45,804 nucleotides of DNA, from the NCBI GenBank assembly GCA_004332335.1, contig SISS01000007.1:1-45804 (forward strand), read 5' to 3'. This DNA is from Methanoregulaceae archaeon UXB-2016. Its GTDB lineage: Archaea; Halobacteriota; Methanomicrobia; Methanomicrobiales; Methanospirillaceae. Numbering within the stretch: position 1 is the first letter of the stretch; each line of letters starts with the position of its first letter. The notes under the pieces were generated by a model. That model was not told the DNA's origin. It ran no database searches and was given only the letters and a program-made list of their open reading frames with translations. A program made the translations under genes and the position numbers. Of this stretch, positions 1-7,692 are shown piece by piece.

Positions 1-46
1 CCTTTTTCCTCAATAAACGTAACACTATATAGATCTCGGTGAACCA

Positions 47-1150
47 ATGAATTCTATCTCGGTGGCGTATCCGGCCATCGGCGACGAGGAGATTGCCGCC
101 GTTGCAGACGTGATGAGGAGCGGGATGATCGCCTCTGGGCCGGCCGTGACCCGTTTCGAACAGGCGTTTTCAGGCTATTGCGGGGCCGACCACAGCGTTG
201 CCGTGGCGAACGGCACGGTCGCCCTCCACGCGGCCCTCCTCGCGCTCGGGATCGGTGCGGGCGACGAGGTGATCGTCCCGTCGTTCTCGTTCATCGCATC
301 AGCGACCTGCGTCTCCATGTGCGGCGCGCGCCCGGTCTTTGTCGACGTCGACCCGGCGACCTATACGATCGACCCCGAAGCCGTGAACGCGGCGATCACG
401 GAGATGACGAAGGCCATTATCGGCGTCCACCTCTTCGGCCATCCCTTCGAGGTCGACGCGGTCTCGGAGCTCTGCGACGATCACAGTCTGGCCCTGGTCG
501 AGGACGCGGCACAGGCGCACGGCGCGATGTACAATGGAAAGCGGGTCGGGTCGTTCGGCGATCTTGCCTGTTTCTCGTTCTACCCGACCAAGAACATGAC
601 GACCGGCGAGGGCGGCATGGTCCTCGCACGGGATCCGGAGGTGGCCCGCCGGGTCCGCCAGCTCGTCAACCACGGGCAGGCCGAGAAGTACCTCCATACC
701 ATGATCGGCTACAACTACCGCATGACCGACATCGGCGCCGCGATCGGGCTCGAGCAGCTGAAGAGACTGGACGGCTTCAACGCCCGGAGAAACCGGAATG
801 CAGAGGGACTCTCGGGAGGCCTGCAGGAGATCGACGGCCTGGTTGCGCCCACTACCCGGGACGGAATGTACCATGTATTCCACCAGTACGTCGTCCGGAT
901 CACGGACGAATTCCCCCTCAGCCGCCAGGCCCTCATGGACCGCCTCGCCGGCGAGGGGATCGGCTCGGCGGTCCACTATCCGATTCCGATCCACCGGCAG
1001 CCCGTCTACCGCGGACCCGGTGGTGACGCCGGATGCCCTGTCTCCACGCGGGTGGCAGCGGAGGTCCTGAGCCTCCCGGTCCATCCCGGCGTTACGGACG
1101 AGCAGGTCGAGCGGATCTGTTCCGTCATCCGCGAGGCGGCCCGATCATGA
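47..1150 (+). CDS. DegT/DnrJ/EryC1/StrS sugar aminotransferase (WbpE-like)
   Basis: PLP-dependent aminotransferase of nucleotide sugars, 367 residues, normal for the family. The PLP lysine is K182 in the SFYPTKNMTTGEGG segment, the cofactor-binding Asp is in VEDAAQAHGA (D153), and NGTVALHAAL near 55-64 is the phosphate-binding stretch. The ATG at 47 follows GGTGA. Its stop overlaps the next ATG by 4 nt, so it is translationally coupled to the Gfo/Idh gene, and a UDP-sugar dehydrogenase follows. Aminotransferase plus Gfo/Idh plus UDP-HexNAc dehydrogenase is the WbpE/WbpB/WbpA combination that makes UDP-2-acetamido-3-amino-uronate. That pathway assignment is inferred; the family also includes 4-aminotransferases. 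Confidence 0.88.
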   Translation: MNSISVAYPAIGDEEIAAVADVMRSGMIASGPAVTRFEQAFSGYCGADHSVAVANGTVALHAALLALGIGAGDEVIVPSFSFIASATCVSMCGARPVFVDVDPATYTIDPEAVNAAITEMTKAIIGVHLFGHPFEVDAVSELCDDHSLALVEDAAQAHGAMYNGKRVGSFGDLACFSFYPTKNMTTGEGGMVLARDPEVARRVRQLVNHGQAEKYLHTMIGYNYRMTDIGAAIGLEQLKRLDGFNARRNRNAEGLSGGLQEIDGLVAPTTRDGMYHVFHQYVVRITDEFPLSRQALMDRLAGEGIGSAVHYPIPIHRQPVYRGPGGDAGCPVSTRVAAEVLSLPVHPGVTDEQVERICSVIREAARS

Positions 1151-2067
1151 AGGTCGGTGTCGTCGGGACCGGCGTGATGGGGAGGAACCACGCCCGGGTC
1201 TTCAGCGAGCTCAAACAGGTCGAGTCCCTCGCCATCTTCGACATCAACCGACAGGCCGCCGGGGCCGTGGCCGGGCCGATCGGTGCGGAAGTGGCCGGCA
1301 GCCTGGGCCGGCTGCTCTCGGACTGCGACGCCGTCAGCATCTGCGTGCCCACGCCGTTTCACCAGGAGACGGGACTGAAAGCGATTGAGCACGGGGTGCA
1401 CTTTCTGATGGAGAAGCCGGTCTGCCAGACCTCCGCCGAGGCCCGTGCCATGATCGGAAATGTCCCGGACGATCTGATCGCAGGCGTCGGGCACATCGAG
1501 CGGTTCAATCCCATCGTCGACGAGATCCAGAAGATCGTCCGCGACCCCCTCTATGTTGAGGTGAACCGTCACAACCCGACCTCGTCGCGGATCGCGTCGG
1601 GGACTGTGGTCGAGGACCTGATGATCCACGACATCGACATCGTCACGAACTCCCTCTTCGACCGTGAGCCCGATATCTATGCCAGGGGCACGGGCGATAT
1701 CGCCACCGCCCTCTTCTCGTATGGCACCGTGCCCGTTTACATGTCCGCGTCCCGGAAATCCTCGAAGAAGGTCCGGAGGATCTACATCGAGGAGGAGGAC
1801 TGCACGATCGAAGGCGACTTCATGACACAGGAGATCTACGTCTATCGGAAGCCCGGAAAGTATGCGATCGAGGCCGACCGCTACAGCCAGGAGAATATCA
1901 TCGAGAAAGTCCTGGTGAACAAGCTCGAGCCGCTCCGACAGGAGCTCTTTGCGTTCGTCGAGGCGGTTCGTACAAAGGCGACATTCCCGATCACACTCGA
2001 ACAGGGCCTGAAAAACCTGGAGTACTGCGAAAAGATCACCGCCCAGCTCGGGCAGGGGAGCATCTGA
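1147..2067 (+). CDS. Gfo/Idh/MocA NAD(P)-dependent sugar oxidoreductase (WbpB-like)
   Basis: A 306-residue dehydrogenase. The N-terminal Rossmann motif is GTGVMG (residues 7-12), and the family signature EKP occurs in LMEKPVCQTS (about residue 100). ATG 1147 overlaps the upstream stop (ATGA), which fixes the start over longer in-frame extensions. Lying between the aminotransferase and the UDP-sugar dehydrogenase, it probably oxidises C3 of a UDP-N-acetylhexosaminuronate to give the 3-keto substrate of the aminotransferase. The family (Gfo/Idh) is clear; the exact substrate is inferred from context. Confidence 0.85.
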   Translation: MKVGVVGTGVMGRNHARVFSELKQVESLAIFDINRQAAGAVAGPIGAEVAGSLGRLLSDCDAVSICVPTPFHQETGLKAIEHGVHFLMEKPVCQTSAEARAMIGNVPDDLIAGVGHIERFNPIVDEIQKIVRDPLYVEVNRHNPTSSRIASGTVVEDLMIHDIDIVTNSLFDREPDIYARGTGDIATALFSYGTVPVYMSASRKSSKKVRRIYIEEEDCTIEGDFMTQEIYVYRKPGKYAIEADRYSQENIIEKVLVNKLEPLRQELFAFVEAVRTKATFPITLEQGLKNLEYCEKITAQLGQGSI

Positions 2068-2072
2068 TCGCC

Positions 2073-3509
2073 ATGGATTCACTGTCTTCACTTCTACTGC
2101 AACGCGGCCCGATCCGTCGTGTCGGCGTGATCGGTATGGGCTACGTCGGGATTCCTGCGGCGGTGCTCTTCGCGCACGTTCCGGGTCTCGAGCACGTCTC
2201 CGGGTTCCAGCGGGCCTCGTCCTCGTCGGGGTACAAGGTCTCGATGCTGAACCGTGGCGAGAGCCCGCTGAAGGGCGAGGAGCCGGAGCTCGAGCCGCTG
2301 CTGGCCGCAGCGGTCTCGGCTGGTCGGTTCGAGGCCACGTCCGATTTCTCTCAGATCGCTGCGTGCGACGCGGTGACGCTGGCGATCCAGACGCCGTTTT
2401 CGGATCCGAAGGACCTGCTGCCGGACTTCGGCCCTCTCTTCGAGGGTCTCGGGGAGGTGGGCCGTCACCTGCAGCCGGGGATGCTCGTGGTGCTCGAGTC
2501 GACGATCACGCCGGGAACGACGGTCGGGCCCGCTCGCGAGTTGCTGGAAGCGGCCTCTGGCCTGAGGGCCGGGGAGGACTTCGCCCTCGCTCACGCCCCC
2601 GAACGGGTGATGGTCGGCCGGCTGATCCGGAACATCCGCGAGCACGACCGGATCGTCGGGGGGATCGACGACGCCTCGACCGCCCGTGCGGTCGAGCTCT
2701 ACGCCCCCGTGCTGACAACGGGCCGGATCATCCCGATGTCGGCGACCGCTGCTGAAGTGACCAAGACGGCGGAGAACACGTTCCGGGACCTGCAGATCGC
2801 GGCCATCAACCAGCTGGCGCTCTACTGCGAGGCGATGGGGATCAACGTCTACGACGTCCGCACGGGTGTCGACAGCCTGAAGGGCGAGGGGATCACCCGG
2901 GCGATCCTCTGGCCCGGTGCCGGCGTGGGCGGGCACTGCCTGACCAAGGATACCTATCACCTCGAGCGGGGGGTCCAGCAGCTCGGTCCCGATCGGCTCG
3001 ACTTCCCCGCCGACCTCATGTCGCTCTACGTCATGGCCCGCCATGTCAACGACTTCATGCCCACGCACATGGCCCACCTCGTCGCGGACGGTCTCGGCGC
3101 GATCGGGCGGGGTCTCACCGGTGCCCGGGTCGCCCTGCTGGGCTGGGCCTTCCTCGGCAACTCCGACGACGCCCGGAACCCCCCCGCCGAGCCCTTCCGC
3201 GACGCGATGCTCGCGGCCGGCGCGACCGTCCGGGTCCACGACCCGCACGTCGAGCAGTACCCGGGCGTGCCGATCGAGCACGACCTCGAGGCCGTGCTCG
3301 AGGGAGCGGACGCGGTCGTGGTCTTTGCCGGGCACGACCAGTACCGCGGGCTCGACCCCCGCCGGCTGAAGGCTCTCGCCGGGCGCGAGCACCCCGTCAT
3401 CGTCGACGGCCGGAACATGATCGACCCCGACGCCTTCATCGACGAGGGCTTCGTCTACCGGGGGATCGGACGAGGGGACAGGAACCGGCATTCGGTACGC
3501 AGGCACTGA
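2073..3509 (+). CDS. UDP-N-acetyl-hexosamine 6-dehydrogenase (WbpA/WecC-type)
   Basis: UDP-glucose/GDP-mannose dehydrogenase superfamily, 478 residues. The NAD motif GMGYVGIP is at residues 21-28, the central-domain lysine K231 is in AEVTKTAENTFRD, and the catalytic C289 is in GAGVGGHCLTKD. It oxidises C6 of a UDP-HexNAc to the uronic acid in two NAD-dependent steps. It starts 5 nt after the Gfo/Idh stop, in the same operon. Either UDP-GlcNAc (WbpA-like) or UDP-ManNAc (WecC-like, with the 2-epimerase encoded nearby) could be the substrate, and sequence reading alone cannot decide. Confidence 0.88.
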   Translation: MDSLSSLLLQRGPIRRVGVIGMGYVGIPAAVLFAHVPGLEHVSGFQRASSSSGYKVSMLNRGESPLKGEEPELEPLLAAAVSAGRFEATSDFSQIAACDAVTLAIQTPFSDPKDLLPDFGPLFEGLGEVGRHLQPGMLVVLESTITPGTTVGPARELLEAASGLRAGEDFALAHAPERVMVGRLIRNIREHDRIVGGIDDASTARAVELYAPVLTTGRIIPMSATAAEVTKTAENTFRDLQIAAINQLALYCEAMGINVYDVRTGVDSLKGEGITRAILWPGAGVGGHCLTKDTYHLERGVQQLGPDRLDFPADLMSLYVMARHVNDFMPTHMAHLVADGLGAIGRGLTGARVALLGWAFLGNSDDARNPPAEPFRDAMLAAGATVRVHDPHVEQYPGVPIEHDLEAVLEGADAVVVFAGHDQYRGLDPRRLKALAGREHPVIVDGRNMIDPDAFIDEGFVYRGIGRGDRNRHSVRRH

Positions 3510-3680
3510 TATCGAGCCTGAGTGTATGGGATCAGGGAATAGTGATGGGGCGCCCGGGTTATTCGTCCGGAATCCGATCGGGGATTCGAGGTAATCCCAG
3601 GGGCTACCTCGATCACATGAAAATGGCGCAGGGTGGTCCATCTGGAGTTCGATGAACAGATCCGAAGGGATCGGCAGAAT

Positions 3681-4826
3681 ATGGCCGGAAAGAGAGACGC
3701 TGTTCTTTCCCCCTCCGCCACGCGCGACGTCGCGGCCCTGCGCCGTCGTCCCGACCCCTCCGAGGACCTGGTCTTCCGCCCGCCCTTCTTCCGCGACGCC
3801 GACCGGATCCTGCATACCCATGCCTACGCCCGGTACATCGACAAGACCCAGGTCTTCTTCAACGTCGAGAACGACCACATCACGCACCGGGCCCTCCACG
3901 TCCAGCTCGTGGCCAAGGTCGGGCGGACCATCGGCCGCGCCCTCGGCCTGAACGAGGATCTGATCGAGGCGATCGCCCTCGGCCACGACATCGGCCACGT
4001 CCCGTACGGGCACGTGGGTGAGATGATGCTGGACGAGCTCTCGCACGAGCACGGTCTCGACCCGTTCCGCCACAACGTCCAGGGCGTCCGCTGCCTCGAA
4101 GCCCTCGAAGACTGCAACCTGACCCTCCAGACGCTCGACGGGATCCTCTCCCATGATGGCGAGGGGAACGACCTCCGTCTGGCCCCGGCTCGCATCGAGA
4201 CCTGGGAGCAGTTCGACAGGAGGGTCGACGAGGCCCGGCGCGGAGGCTCGATCGTGCCGGCCACCTTCGAGGGCTGCGTCGTGCGCTTCGCCGACTCGAT
4301 CGCCTACCTTGGCCGGGACCTCGAGGACGCGATCGAGATCGGGGTCGTCGACGGCATCGAGGGGCTACCCGAATTCTGTCGGGAGGTCTTCGGGATCGGG
4401 GTCGGGGAGAGCGCCGGGATCGCTCGCGCCGTCCTGGACGTCACGATCAAGGACCTGGTGAACGAGAGTTTTGACCGGCCGGCCGTCGGCTTCTCGGACG
4501 AGGTGGCCGGGGCGCTCCGGCTCTTCAAGGAGTTCAACTACCGGGAGATCTACGACAACGAGTTCCTCGTGTGCGAGCGGGAGGGGATAAGGTCCATGTT
4601 CTCAGACCTCTTCGAACGCTCCCTTCTCGACGCGGGACGGGGTGACAGGAGCTCGCCGATCTATCGCGATCACCTCGATGTCCCCTGGCTCTCGCCCGCG
4701 TACCGGGATGCCGCCTCGCCGGCCCTGGCCGCACGCGACTACATCGCGGGGATGACCGATCGCTACTTCAACCGGGCCGTCGCGGGGTGCCGCGAGGCCC
4801 GCGGGTTTCGCCCCGGGGCGGTGTGA
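3681..4826 (+). CDS. HD-domain dGTP triphosphohydrolase-like protein
   Basis: A 381-residue protein of the dGTPase-like HD superfamily. Metal-binding residues lie in ITHRALHV (about 68-75) and in LGHDIGHVPYGHVGE (H102, D103), the dGTPase-type signature. Family members hydrolyse dNTPs to nucleoside and triphosphate, or act on other nucleotides. I chose ATG 3681, preceded by an AAGGGATC stretch; an in-frame GTG at 3633 would add 16 residues that look non-conserved. It is transcribed with the sugar genes but about 170 nt away, so it is probably separate. The exact substrate is unknown. Confidence 0.75.
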   Translation: MAGKRDAVLSPSATRDVAALRRRPDPSEDLVFRPPFFRDADRILHTHAYARYIDKTQVFFNVENDHITHRALHVQLVAKVGRTIGRALGLNEDLIEAIALGHDIGHVPYGHVGEMMLDELSHEHGLDPFRHNVQGVRCLEALEDCNLTLQTLDGILSHDGEGNDLRLAPARIETWEQFDRRVDEARRGGSIVPATFEGCVVRFADSIAYLGRDLEDAIEIGVVDGIEGLPEFCREVFGIGVGESAGIARAVLDVTIKDLVNESFDRPAVGFSDEVAGALRLFKEFNYREIYDNEFLVCEREGIRSMFSDLFERSLLDAGRGDRSSPIYRDHLDVPWLSPAYRDAASPALAARDYIAGMTDRYFNRAVAGCREARGFRPGAV

Positions 4827-4966
4827 ACCCGGCGCTCCCGCGTGGAGGGGGCGACAGGCGGTGCTCCGGCGCCGGGACTCGCGGTCCGGCACGCCGCCCT
4901 CCCGCATCGGGTCGGACGGAGCGGGAGAGGTCGTCGGGCGGGAGCCCGTCGGAACAACCCCTATCC
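4827..4966. other. Convergent intergenic spacer with a small hairpin
   Basis: GC-rich spacer between convergent genes. A short inverted repeat (CGGGC/GCCCG, about 4936-4949) lies near the end of the epimerase gene and may help end its transcript. No gene seen. Confidence 0.3.
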
Positions 4967-6031
4967 TCACGCACCGAAGTGGGCCGTCAGCACGTCGAGG
5001 ATCGCCTCGCCGGCCCGGCCGTCGCCATAGACCGGCGGGCGCTCCCCGGCCGGCGCCGGCCTCCGGACCGCCTCGAGGATCTCTGCCGGCGAGACCCCGA
5101 CGAGCGCGTTCCACCCGAGGTCCACCGTCTCGACCCACTCGGTGGTGTCGCGGAGCGTGACGCAGGGGACACCGAGGAGATAGGCCTCCTTCTGGATCCC
5201 GCCGGAATCGGTCAGGATACGATGGGCCGAGCCCATGAGCCGGACCATGTCCAGATACCCCAGCGGCTCGATCCCCACGACGTTCGCCGGCACCACGATC
5301 CCGTGCCCCGCGAGCGCGTGCCGCGTCCGGGGATGGACCGGAAAGACGACCGGGAGTCCCACCTCGCCGACGGCCTCGAGGATCCCCTTCAGCCGGGCTG
5401 AGTCGTCCGTGTTCGAGGCGCGGTGGACCGTGAGGACCAGGTACCCGCCGGGCGCGAGGCCGAGCCGGTCGAGGACGGTCGAGGTCGCGCCGGCCAGGCC
5501 CCGGTAGAACTCGAGCGCGTCGACCATGATGTCTCCCGTGATCTGGACGCCCTCGCGGATCCCTTCGCGGGCGAGGTTCTCGACTGCAGTCGCCGTCGGG
5601 CAGAAGAGCAGGGTAGAGAGGTGATCCGTGAGAACCCGGTTGACCTCCTCGGGCATGGAACGGTCGAACGATCGCAGGCCGGCCTCGACATGGGCGACCG
5701 GGATGTGAAGCTTCGCGGCCGCCAGCGCGCCGGCCAGCGTCGAGTTCGTGTCGCCATAGACGAGGACGAGATCAGGCTCCTCGTCCATCAGCACGTGCTC
5801 GATTCGGACCAGCATCTCGCCCGTCTGCTCCGCATGGCTCCCTGAACCGACACCGAGGTGGTGATCGGGCTGGGGGATCCGCAGCTCTTCGAAGAAGACG
5901 TCCGACATCCCCGAGTCGTAATGCTGACCGGTATGGATCAGGACCTCGTCGTAGTGTCTCCGGATCTGCCGGGATAACGGCGCGCACTTGATGAACTGCG
6001 GCCGCGCCCCCACGACCGAGACCACCTTCAC
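4967..6031 (-). CDS. wecB: UDP-N-acetylglucosamine 2-epimerase (non-hydrolysing)
   Basis: A 354-residue epimerase interconverting UDP-GlcNAc and UDP-ManNAc, or the diacetamido-uronate equivalent as in WbpI. Family motifs in order are GARPQFIK at the N terminus, GQHYD, GDTNS, HVEAGLRS, PEEVNR, TVHR, HPRT and DSGGIQKEA. I chose the GTG at 6031, which gives the usual MKVVSVVGARPQ start and has GGGGTG 6 nt upstream; a GTG at 6040 adds three residues but has no spaced ribosome site. It lies opposite to the sugar operon but is functionally linked: with the dehydrogenase it would give UDP-ManNAcA, and with the aminotransferase and Gfo/Idh the diamino sugar. Confidence 0.9.
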   Translation of the reverse strand: MKVVSVVGARPQFIKCAPLSRQIRRHYDEVLIHTGQHYDSGMSDVFFEELRIPQPDHHLGVGSGSHAEQTGEMLVRIEHVLMDEEPDLVLVYGDTNSTLAGALAAAKLHIPVAHVEAGLRSFDRSMPEEVNRVLTDHLSTLLFCPTATAVENLAREGIREGVQITGDIMVDALEFYRGLAGATSTVLDRLGLAPGGYLVLTVHRASNTDDSARLKGILEAVGEVGLPVVFPVHPRTRHALAGHGIVVPANVVGIEPLGYLDMVRLMGSAHRILTDSGGIQKEAYLLGVPCVTLRDTTEWVETVDLGWNALVGVSPAEILEAVRRPAPAGERPPVYGDGRAGEAILDVLTAHFGA

Positions 6032-6363
6032 CTGCAGCACCCCGCGCGTCCTTGCCGCCCGATCATGATCACCTGTCTGTATCGCGGCGGTAAAAGGCTT
6101 GATCCCTCACGCTGCGGATGTCGGGGCGTCGGAATTGTCGATTGTGCGATCGGATCCGTTTTTCTACATTCCCCTCCGCACCAGGCTCGGCGATGGCCTG
6201 GAACAGAGGCTGTTGGATAGTATGTATACAGAGTAATGGAGACATTCCGGATATCAGAGTCTGATTTAGGAGAATTATCATCGATCATCTGAGCCGTGAT
6301 TTCGAGATGTTGGAAAATCCGTAAACAATATCTGCCGGCACACCTACCAGGTAATGATCGACC
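6032..6363. promoter_or_regulatory. Intergenic region with probable divergent promoters
   Basis: Relatively AT-rich spacer between divergently transcribed wecB and vapB. A GTAAACAATATC stretch around 6319-6331 sits about where a TATA element for the antitoxin gene would be, and AGGTAATGATC lies just before its ATG. I see no gene, and no repeat beyond short AT-rich stretches. Confidence 0.35.
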
Positions 6364-6594
6364 ATGTCCGGCGTTGTCAGCATCCGGGTGAGCGACGAGC
6401 TCAGGGGAGAGATGGACCGGTTTCGCGACCGCATCTGCTGGAATGACGAGATTCGGGAGTACATCGCGAAACGGCTCGAGCTTGAGCGAAAGACCGAGAC
6501 CTTCGACCGAATCACGGCCGAGATTGCAAAGCGACCGGGCGTGCCCGCTGGCTTTGCAGCCCGTATGGTGAGGGAGGATCGTGACAGTCATTGA
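6364..6594 (+). CDS. vapB: VapB-type antitoxin
   Basis: A 76-residue protein with an N-terminal strand-helix segment (VSIRVSDELRGEMDRFRD) like short archaeal ribbon-helix-helix/VapB antitoxins and a charged C-terminal tail. It precedes and overlaps a PIN-domain toxin gene by 14 nt, the usual antitoxin-first order. It should neutralise the toxin and autoregulate the pair. The pairing is strong; the exact antitoxin family is less certain because the sequence is short. Confidence 0.75.
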   Translation: MSGVVSIRVSDELRGEMDRFRDRICWNDEIREYIAKRLELERKTETFDRITAEIAKRPGVPAGFAARMVREDRDSH

Positions 6595-6991
6595 CACCTC
6601 GGCCTATGTGCAGTACCTGTTTCGAGAGGAGGGGTGGGAACGAGTAATCCCGCATCTGGCCCCCAGCGCAGCACCTGTAACCGTGGAGATGCTCTGGATC
6701 GAGACCCTCAACGTCATCTGGAAGAATCGGATGAGAGATACGATCAGGGAGGAGGATGCCGCTGCCGTTCTCCGGCATCTGAAAGAGATGAGAGAGAACG
6801 GCCTCGTCGCGTACCATCCGAATGAGTTCTGTTCCGATCGTGCATTCGAGATTGCCTGCGCGGCCCGATTGTCTGTGTACGACGCTCATTTCATCGCTCT
6901 GGCCGAATCCCTCGCGGAGCCGTTGCTCACGGCTGATCGGAAGCAGGACGAGGCGGCACGCGGCATTGGAGTCGCGACCTTCGTTCTCTGA
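6581..6991 (+). CDS. vapC: VapC-type PIN-domain ribonuclease toxin
   Basis: A 136-residue PIN domain. The four acidic metal-binding residues are present: D5 (VIDTSAYV), E41 (WIETLN), D101 (VYDAHFIALA) and D119 (LTADRKQ). VapC toxins are Mg-dependent ribonucleases that cleave tRNA or rRNA and block translation. The GTG start at 6581 has GGAGG 5 nt upstream, inside the antitoxin gene. All catalytic positions are intact, so the toxin should be active. It sits next to a transposon remnant in an accessory-looking stretch. Confidence 0.85.
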   Translation: MTVIDTSAYVQYLFREEGWERVIPHLAPSAAPVTVEMLWIETLNVIWKNRMRDTIREEDAAAVLRHLKEMRENGLVAYHPNEFCSDRAFEIACAARLSVYDAHFIALAESLAEPLLTADRKQDEAARGIGVATFVL

Positions 6992-7141
6992 CGAGGCACG
7001 CGCCGACCAGGCGTCGGCACGCAGCTCCAGGCCGGCGATTAACATCTGCATAAGGGGTCTGACCGGGTGGGGGCGCCCTTTCCTCCGTGCCGGCCGGCGC
7101 CTGTCTCCTGTCTCGCTTCATAGTGAGAGAGGCCTGCTCAC

Positions 7142-7687
7142 GTGGCCGAACGGAGCGATAAAGCCCCATCGCGAGGAGTGCGCGGCTCGGGTGTAGGGGG
7201 GGTGAGCCGCTTCACGCGCGACATTAACCATATCATCTCCAAAGCGATCGTCAGAACTGCGAAAGACACCCGGCGTGGGATCGCCCTCGAAAACCTCGAG
7301 GGCATCCGCGCGCGGATCTCGGTTACGAAGGCCCAGAGATTGACGATCGGGAAGTGGGCGTTTTTCGAACTCGCGAACTTCATCCGGTACAAGGCACAGG
7401 AAGCGGGAATTCCCATCTATTCTATCAATCCTGCGTATACCTCGCAACAGTGCAGTGTCTGTGGGTACACATCCACAGATAACCGGAAGAGCCAGGCCGA
7501 GTTTTTATGTGTCCAGTGTGGACATCATGAGAACGCCGATAGCAATGCCGCGAAGAACATCGCGCGACAGGCTGATGTCAATCAGCCCATCGCACTCCAT
7601 CCACCCTCGAAGAGGTGTGGAAGCTGGAAGGGCAAGCCGACGACAGGAGTCAGGGGTACCATGCCCACGACTTTTAGTCGTGGGTAG
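7142..7687 (+). pseudogene. 5'-truncated TnpB (IS200/IS605-family, IS1341-like) remnant
   Basis: The reading frame holds only the C-terminal half of a TnpB RNA-guided nuclease. Homology begins at RFTRDINHIISKAIV (about residue 23). RuvC-II Glu (E50, IALENLEGI), the zinc ribbon C104/C107 and C123/C126, and RuvC-III Asp (D133, NADSNAAKNI) are present. The N-terminal domain and the RuvC-I Asp are missing, and the first ~20 codons do not look like TnpB. The frame ends inside the right-end hairpin, as in intact elements. No TnpA is present, so the element should be inactive; a residual guide-RNA-like transcript cannot be excluded. Confidence 0.85.
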
Positions 7688-7692
7688 TTCAC
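7664..7692 (+). mobile_element. Right-end hairpin of the IS200/IS605-type element
   Basis: A perfect 8-bp stem (7664-7671 with 7677-7684, CCCACGAC/GTCGTGGG) with a 5-nt loop, followed by TAGTTCAC. This is the typical right-end structure of archaeal IS1341-type elements and overlaps the tnpB stop codon. In intact elements the 3' part of tnpB plus this end is the region of the guide (omega/re) RNA. It abuts the stop codon of the DUF255 gene. No matching left end was recognised upstream. Confidence 0.75.

Noticed and set aside
178-1026. Long plus-strand open frame inside the aminotransferase gene
   Set aside because: Arg/Pro/Gly-rich shadow of the real gene in another frame, typical of high-GC DNA.
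2094-4154. 686-codon minus-strand frame across the dehydrogenase and HD genes
   Set aside because: Spans two well-supported genes on the other strand and has no recognisable domain; a codon-bias artefact.
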